In this document: positions 58,653 to 64,000 of the stretch, one piece after another
Layout of the letters: every line of letters begins with the position of its first letter
How positions within the stretch are numbered: the first letter of the stretch is position 1
Source: Paraburkholderia solitsugae
GTDB taxonomy: Bacteria; Pseudomonadota; Gammaproteobacteria; Burkholderiales; Burkholderiaceae
Direction of reading: 5' to 3'
Assembly: GCF_013177695.1 (NCBI RefSeq)
Contig: NZ_WOEY01000017.1
Span: forward strand, 22,387-86,386
DNA length: 64,000 nucleotides
The notes under the pieces: model-generated
The model's input: only the letters and a program-made list of their open reading frames with translations
The model's database searches: none
Told to the model about the DNA's origin: nothing
Position numbers and translations under genes: made by a program

Positions 58653-59075
58653 ATGGAACAAGTCAATCCGTGGAGCCAGGTGGTCTCACTTTTGTCGCTT
58701 CTCTCCAGCGGCGACGATATCGCTAGTGGAGCGTCATTGCCTGCTGCCTACAGACACGACGCACGCGAAGCATGGATAGGAAAAGCGGCCAAGTCTCATC
58801 GGGCTGTGTCGGTTATGGGCCCGGGCAGCAAGATCACGGCAATCGAGCGTCAGGACGCTGTAACCGCGCTGATATCATGGTGTGATCCTACGATGTGTCA
58901 CTACGCCGACCAAGTCTGGGGTCGGGTCACGGCTCGCAACAGTGGGTATTGTGCATTGACCGGCCAGCGCATCCAGGTAGGAGACACGGTCTTTAGGCCG
59001 CGCGCGCGCGGTCGACTACGCCCAGCCAATCGCGACGAGATGATCCTGGCCGCTGCGCTTAACCGCACAGACTGA
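58653..59075 (+). CDS. DUF3331 family protein, paralog of 10195-10674
   Basis: 140 residues. NPWSQVVSLLSLL, ISWCDPTMCHYADQVWG and CALTGQRIQVGDTVFRPR match the first copy's DPWTHVVRLL, WCNPTIGYYG and CQMSGEEIRPGDSVFRPR. It lacks the basic C-terminal tail of that copy. A tandem repeat lies in its upstream region. Function unknown. Confidence 0.85.
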   Translation: MEQVNPWSQVVSLLSLLSSGDDIASGASLPAAYRHDAREAWIGKAAKSHRAVSVMGPGSKITAIERQDAVTALISWCDPTMCHYADQVWGRVTARNSGYCALTGQRIQVGDTVFRPRARGRLRPANRDEMILAAALNRTD

Positions 59076-59266
59076 CGCGTCTGCATCATGCGTTGAATTC
59101 GCAGTCGAGTGGCTGGCGCGGTCAAATTGTGAGTAAACGGACGAGCAAGAGCGGCGGGAACGACGGCCGAACAAGTCGACAGGTTAGCCGACGCATCGCA
59201 GTAACGGCGATCAACCCATTCCCTACACGGAGACCCCCTTCCAGATTCATTCGCGTTTGCCGGCCG

Positions 59267-59374
59267 GCCCAACAGCGTCATCATCGTAGCCTGCAGGATT
59301 TCATCGGACAAGGTCTTTTCATCCAACGCGCGCGCCAGCGTCACTGCAACAACCAAAGCGGCAAGCGCCGATCA
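59267..59374 (-). pseudogene. TetR-family C-terminal remnant
   Basis: ALAALVVAVTLARALDEKTL followed by SDEILQATMMTLLG is a typical last helix pair of TetR regulators (GALxLARAVDDxxLSDEIL). A stop lies just upstream and no N-terminal domain is present. Confidence 0.6.
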
Positions 59375-60548
59375 TCCGCGCGGCGCTCATTGCACACATG
59401 CGTCGCCGTGTACTAACGAGTTCGACTCATCGGAGAAGCACGGTGGCCGACGCGGTTCGAATTTCGCATGGCATGCGGCCACTCACCATCGCGGTGAGCA
59501 AAAAACAATGTTCGTGCTTCGCGAAAACTCTGATGCGTGATACCTGCCCTCAACTTCATACCTCGGTGCAGAAGCCAGTCGCCGATACAAATACCGAGAT
59601 TATTTCCCCGGTCTTTTAAAACTTCGCTGCCGGCTTGCCAGGACCGCTCCAAGCAAGCTCGCCGCGCAATTCCTTCTCTTCTTTCAATAGTGTGTCGATG
59701 GAATTGATTTCGACAAGACGACCTCGTAGCAGTAGTCTCGATAGATGCGCACGGTCAGACACTGAGTCCGCGTAGAGCACCGAATGAACAAGATGCAACG
59801 TAGCCACCATGAAAGTCACGTTCACAACCAATGGCGAATATAGACATATCAACGCAGAAGCAATGAAATTGTTGGTACGCGCGTTGCGCGACTTCTTTCG
59901 TTGGACCGGAGCGCACGTCGGCTACGCCACGTCTGAATGCAGCACGCACTTCGATCGACGGTCGGCGACACGATGATGCACGATGCTAAGCGCGCAGGCA
60001 GAAGGATGAGGTGCAAATCATGGACGGCAGGAAAGGCGACTGTATGATCGTCCATTGGCGCAGGCATTCAATCAGTTCCACGGCGTTCAATGCGGGTACT
60101 GCACACCGATCAGGATTCCAGCCTTGCGCGCCGGGTTCGAAAGGACCCTCGACCTTCGGAAAACAAAGTGAGACATGCGTTGCACGGAAACCTCTGCCTC
60201 TCCACCAACTACCAACGAGCTGAAGAGCTATTCCCGCAAGGCGAGCGTTGAGTGCGAAATGTAGCCGAAGCACTTTTAATTGTCAGACGAGCGGCCGACG
60301 GCTGCAAGCATGTTCCTGACCGGTTCAAGCATGCGGGCCACTGCCCGCACGCTTGCGCGCTCTGCAACCACAACCCGCGAACTGGCCGGCTACTACCGAG
60401 CTGCGCTTCACACGCAATGCGTAAAGCAATCCAGGGGAACAAGCCGCATTTGACCGCAAGTAAAGGCACCACCTTCTCGATGCGCTGAACTGGTGATTGC
60501 GGTGCTGAACACACGGATTCGCCAACACGCTGTATCTTTTTTAACCGA
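59375..60548. other. gene-poor gap before the second efflux operon
   Basis: Nearly 1.2 kb. A minus-strand frame at 59616-59852 (starting at a TTG; LLLRGRLVEINSIDTLLKEE near its end) is not recognised. No clear terminator was seen after emrB. No gene called. Confidence 0.35.
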
Positions 60549-62105
60549 TCAATGCGCAGCGGCCGCCGCGTCGCTCGCTGCAGCCGATTTCTTCGGCTTT
60601 GTTATCCAAATCAGAGGAATGATCAAGACCATGATGAGCGCCGAACCATAGAATACATCGTTCAGGCCCATTACAGCCGCCTGCGCTTGGACCGTATGAT
60701 CGAACAGCGCGTACGACGCTCCCTTCCCCAATCCCAGCAACGAGTGATATGTATCAATCTGCTGCGTGAACATGGGATTGGTCGGACTGGACTGCTGGGT
60801 GAGAATTTCATGGTGAAGGATCGTCCGATTATTCCAGACGACGTTTGCCAGCGACGTGCCAATCCCGCCAAAAAACATCCGGAAGAAGGTTGAGAGGCCG
60901 GCTGCCGCCGGCACTTTCTCCGGCGGCTGTCCTGAAAGGATGATAACTGTCAGAGGTGCGAAGAAAAGCGCCATGGGAATGCCCTGAAGCAGCGTCGGCA
61001 GAATGATATAGCCTTCGCTCAGGTCCGTATAGAAGAACGATCGCATGTAATACACAGTCGCAAAACCAAGGAAGGCGCATGTACCGATGATCCGCGCGTC
61101 AGAGCGCGGCAGAATCTTGCCCATGATCGGAGCCCCAATGACGGCAAAGATTCCAAGCGGCGCCGTCGCGAGCCCCGCGTCCACGGCCCGATAGCCGAGA
61201 TATTCCTGCATCCATTGAGGCAACAACACCAAGGTGCCGAAGAAGATGCCGTACGCCACGGCGATCGACACCGTCCCACCGAGGAAGTTACGCTGTTTGA
61301 AAAGTGTCAGATCGACAATTGGACTTTTGTCCGTTAATTCCCAGATGACGAAGAGTACCAGGCCAACAGCTGCAATAATAGTCAGGATGACTATTGTATT
61401 TGACGAGAACCAATCGAGATCCTTACCTTTGTCTAGCATAACCTGAAGAGATGCGACCCAGATGATAAGCAATCCGAGGCCGACTTTGTCGACTGGGAGT
61501 TTCTTTGTTGGAGTATCGCGATCCCGGTAAAGCATCCAAACCATTCCCGCAGAAAGCAATCCGACCGGAATATTGATGTAAAAGATCCACGACCAACTGT
61601 AGCTGTCTGTCACCCATCCGCCCAGTGCTGGCCCAACAATTGGTCCGGTGACGACGATCATCGAGAACAATGCTAGCGCTAGAGCCGACTTAGCCCTTGG
61701 CCATGAGCTAAGCAATAGCGCCTGTGACATCGGAATCAGGGGGCCGGCCACTGCGCCCTGCAAGACGCGAGCGAACAATAGAATCGGCAGCGAAGGTGCG
61801 ATTCCACAAAGGAAAGACGCCACGACGAACAAAAGGATCGAGCCGATAAAGAGACGGACCTGACCCAAACGTTGCGTCAACCATCCGGTCAGCGGAATCG
61901 CCACCGAGTTGGCGGCGGCAAATACCGTAATAACCCATGTACCCTCGTCGCCCGACACGCCGAGATTGCCTGAGATCGTTGGAATCGCTACGTTGGCGAT
62001 CGACGAGTCGAGCACCGTCATAAAACCTGCAAGCCCCACACATAACGATCCCAAGGCTAATTTTGTCCCCGTCAGAGGGGGGTGATTCGGTTGGCTAGTA
62101 GACAT
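60549..62105 (-). CDS. emrB: EmrB/QacA-type DHA2 drug exporter, second copy
   Basis: 518 residues, 14 predicted membrane helices, same motifs as the first copy (LDSSIANVAIPTISGNLGVS; WLTQRLGQVRLFIGSILLFV; GPIVGPALGGWVTDSYSW). The two proteins are alike through most of their length, so they stem from duplication or from horizontal gain of a related operon. Last gene of the minus-strand operon NodT-EmrA-EmrB. Confidence 0.95.
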   Translation of the reverse strand: MSTSQPNHPPLTGTKLALGSLCVGLAGFMTVLDSSIANVAIPTISGNLGVSGDEGTWVITVFAAANSVAIPLTGWLTQRLGQVRLFIGSILLFVVASFLCGIAPSLPILLFARVLQGAVAGPLIPMSQALLLSSWPRAKSALALALFSMIVVTGPIVGPALGGWVTDSYSWSWIFYINIPVGLLSAGMVWMLYRDRDTPTKKLPVDKVGLGLLIIWVASLQVMLDKGKDLDWFSSNTIVILTIIAAVGLVLFVIWELTDKSPIVDLTLFKQRNFLGGTVSIAVAYGIFFGTLVLLPQWMQEYLGYRAVDAGLATAPLGIFAVIGAPIMGKILPRSDARIIGTCAFLGFATVYYMRSFFYTDLSEGYIILPTLLQGIPMALFFAPLTVIILSGQPPEKVPAAAGLSTFFRMFFGGIGTSLANVVWNNRTILHHEILTQQSSPTNPMFTQQIDTYHSLLGLGKGASYALFDHTVQAQAAVMGLNDVFYGSALIMVLIIPLIWITKPKKSAAASDAAAAAH

Positions 62106-62179
62106 AACAATCCATATGTCGAATGGCTATCGCCACGTCGCGACGATGCTTGTCGTCGCGATGCGTCACGACGCGCCAG

Positions 62180-63340
62180 TTATTTGTTCTCGGTAGTGAT
62201 CTTTGCAATCGCGGCATCAGCTTCGTCGCCGTATTTAGCAAATACATCAGTCTTGTACGTCGAGCTGGATTCGGTTCCGAGCTGCGGTCCATTTGAATCC
62301 TTTACGTCGACGTCGACGTTCATTGAAAGGCCGACGCGCAGCGGATGCTTTTCGAGTTCCGCAGTTGGTATTTCGATGCGTACCGGCAGGCGTTGGACAA
62401 CCTTGATCCAGTTTCCGGTTGCGTTCTGCGCTGGCAGGAGCGCCAGAGCCGAACCGGTACCCGGTGTGAACCCAACCACCTTGCCGTGATAGACCGTTGA
62501 GGAACCGTAGACGTCAGCCGTCAGATCAACCGGCTGACCTACGCGGATGTGGCGCAACTGCCACTCTTTAAAATTCGCGTCCACCCACACCTGATTCAGC
62601 GGGACCACGGACATAAGTGGTGTACCCGGCGCCACACGCTGACCCACCTGAACCGAACGCTGCGCGACGTAGCCGGTAACCGGTGCGGGTAGCGTTGTAC
62701 GCGCATAGGCAAGATAGGCGTCGCGAACTTTGGCCGCGCTTGCGAGTACATCAGGATGCTGATCGACCGTTGTGTTCGCGGTAAGCGCGCGATTGACGCC
62801 TAGTTGCTGCTTAGCTGCGTCTAGAGCCGCTTTAGTCGATGTTACGGCATCACGCGCGTGCGATATTTCTTCGTCGGAGACGGCGCCGGACATGCCGGTC
62901 GAGAGACGGCGTCGCAAATCGTCCTGCGCCTTTGAGAAATCGGACTGCCGCATGGCGATAGCTGCACGATACTGATCGTCGTCGACATACAGACCATGAA
63001 CTTTACGCACTGTCTGTCCCAGGTTGGCCTCCGCCTGCTGCAATGCAATTCGCGTGTCTGCCGGATCGAGCATGACGACCGGCTCGCCGACCCTTACGAT
63101 TTGAGTGTTGTCAGCATTGACAGCAACCACGGTCCCAGTAACTTGTGGCGTAATTTGCACGACATTGCCATTCACATATGCATCGTCGGTTTCAACGTGG
63201 TATCGCGCGACCAATTCGTAGTAGGTGCCATATGCGGCAGCGGCAATTGCAAGAACGGTGACGAGCGACGCAACGAAGAGCTTGCGCTTGCCGCTCTTTT
63301 TCTGTTGCCCGTGGCTCTCTGGTGATTGGGGTTGATTCAT
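62180..63340 (-). CDS. emrA: EmrA/HlyD-type membrane fusion protein, second copy
   Basis: 386 residues, the same length as the first copy. Membrane helix LFVASLVTVLAIAAAAYGTY, DDAYVNGNVVQITPQVTGTV, coiled-coil hairpin and APVTGYVAQRSVQVGQRVAP. It links the EmrB pump encoded downstream to the NodT channel encoded upstream. Confidence 0.94.
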   Translation of the reverse strand: MNQPQSPESHGQQKKSGKRKLFVASLVTVLAIAAAAYGTYYELVARYHVETDDAYVNGNVVQITPQVTGTVVAVNADNTQIVRVGEPVVMLDPADTRIALQQAEANLGQTVRKVHGLYVDDDQYRAAIAMRQSDFSKAQDDLRRRLSTGMSGAVSDEEISHARDAVTSTKAALDAAKQQLGVNRALTANTTVDQHPDVLASAAKVRDAYLAYARTTLPAPVTGYVAQRSVQVGQRVAPGTPLMSVVPLNQVWVDANFKEWQLRHIRVGQPVDLTADVYGSSTVYHGKVVGFTPGTGSALALLPAQNATGNWIKVVQRLPVRIEIPTAELEKHPLRVGLSMNVDVDVKDSNGPQLGTESSSTYKTDVFAKYGDEADAAIAKITTENK

Positions 63341-63409
63341 AACTACACTCCAGCTAAATTGAGTTCGCGTAGCCAGCCGGCGACGCGCGGGTTCTTAGAT
63401 AGGGGGGAA

Positions 63410-64000
63410 TTAGTGGGACGTCTTGTCGGCTGAATGCGATGCTGCATGGTCGTTAGCCGACGCAGCGAGATCCGTACTCGACGAATTGAAACCGCCGCCT
63501 AGCGCCTTGATGAGCGCGACCTGCGAGTTGCGGCGGTCCATTCTCAAATTGGCGACGGCCTCCTCGGCTGCAAGGCGATTGTTGTCGGCGTTAAGCACTG
63601 CCAGTTGCTGGGTCAGTCCCGAACCATACCGAACCACCGCTAGCTTGTATGCTCTTGTCTGCGCGTCAAATGCCGCCTGCGCATCCACGAGTTGCTTATC
63701 CGTCGAATGAATGAGCGTGACCTGCGATGCAACGTCGGACAACGCGTTGATCAGTGTCTTGTTGTAGTTGGCGACCTCATAATCGAAATCGGCGTAACGC
63801 CCCTTAAGCTGCGAGCGCAGTGCGCCAGCATCGAAGATCGGAAGATGGATAGCCGGACCTGCCGCAATCTGTCCACTTGATGCGGTCAGGAGACGCCCCC
63901 ATCCAAAGGCGTCGAGGCCGGCTGAGGCAGAAAGATTGATGTCGGGGTAGAACTCAGCCTTCGCCTCCTTGATGCCGTGCTGTGCGGCATCAACCTGCCA
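63410..64000 (-). CDS. NodT/OprM-family outer-membrane efflux protein, second copy (5' part outside window)
   Basis: The last about 196 residues are present: KEAKAEFYPDINLSASAGLD, GPAIHLPIFDAGALRSQLKG, LAVVRYGSGLTQQLAVLNAD and ALIKALGGGF, matching the first copy at 39410. The start and lipoprotein signal lie beyond position 64000. First gene of the second efflux operon. A MarR gene may lie upstream, outside the window, as it does at the first copy. Confidence 0.93.
   Translation of the reverse strand, partial: WQVDAAQHGIKEAKAEFYPDINLSASAGLDAFGWGRLLTASSGQIAAGPAIHLPIFDAGALRSQLKGRYADFDYEVANYNKTLINALSDVASQVTLIHSTDKQLVDAQAAFDAQTRAYKLAVVRYGSGLTQQLAVLNADNNRLAAEEAVANLRMDRRNSQVALIKALGGGFNSSSTDLAASANDHAASHSADKTSH

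Overview
The window looks like an accessory-rich stretch of a Burkholderiaceae genome (Paraburkholderia, Caballeronia or Burkholderia). The evidence is the family content: two DUF3331 genes, DUF4148 secreted proteins, a Gram-negative porin of the Burkholderia type, FAD-dependent sugar dehydrogenases with triheme cytochromes, and EmrAB-NodT efflux operons. Gene density is low for a bacterium. There are many decayed genes and many orphan regulators, which suggests a chromid, megaplasmid or genomic island under relaxed selection. I saw no rRNA, tRNA, CRISPR array or replication origin.

Layout. 1-4 kb: a partial MscS channel (-), a LysR and an AraC regulator (+), and a DUF4148 remnant. 4-7 kb: the first of three very large winged-helix/NTPase/TPR regulators. 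7.8-11.5 kb: envelope and stress genes, namely an LpxO-type lipid A hydroxylase, OsmC, DUF3331 and a PagL-type lipid A deacylase. 13-16.9 kb: a tight + operon for a gluconate-dehydrogenase-type complex (Tat-exported small subunit, GMC flavoprotein, triheme cytochrome c), followed by a porin. 18.7-26.7 kb: a - strand operon for a second FAD sugar dehydrogenase (small subunit, GMC subunit with the Fe-S cysteine motif, triheme cytochrome c, HbpS/GlcG-like protein, beta-propeller protein), with a DUF302 gene on each side. 27-35.5 kb: AraC, MarR and two LysR regulators, a DUF4148 protein and an MlaA lipoprotein, separated by long gene-poor gaps. 37-44 kb: an HSL-like hydrolase with an Asp in place of the nucleophile Ser, then marR and a complete NodT-EmrA-EmrB efflux operon (+). 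44.4-57.6 kb: fragments of at least four transposase families (IS66, IS6-like, IS4/Tn5-like, IS1182) between two more large regulators, a dienelactone hydrolase and a LysR. 57.7-59.4 kb: TetR and Ohr remnants and a second DUF3331. 60.5-64 kb: a second EmrB-EmrA-NodT operon (-), cut by the window end.

The two dehydrogenase complexes probably oxidise sugars or sugar acids in the periplasm and pass electrons through c-type hemes to the quinone pool or oxidases, with the porin supplying substrate. LpxO, PagL, MlaA and the two efflux pumps point to outer-membrane remodelling and drug or solvent resistance.

The most notable observations are two. First, a 'large regulator + dienelactone hydrolase' unit left recognisable traces in four places between 49.7 and 57.6 kb, and decay has been reciprocal: one copy kept the regulator, another kept the hydrolase. 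Second, a motif of helically phased TTAGC repeats occurs at four separate intergenic sites, like a response-regulator operator. Both come from reading by eye and need computational confirmation.
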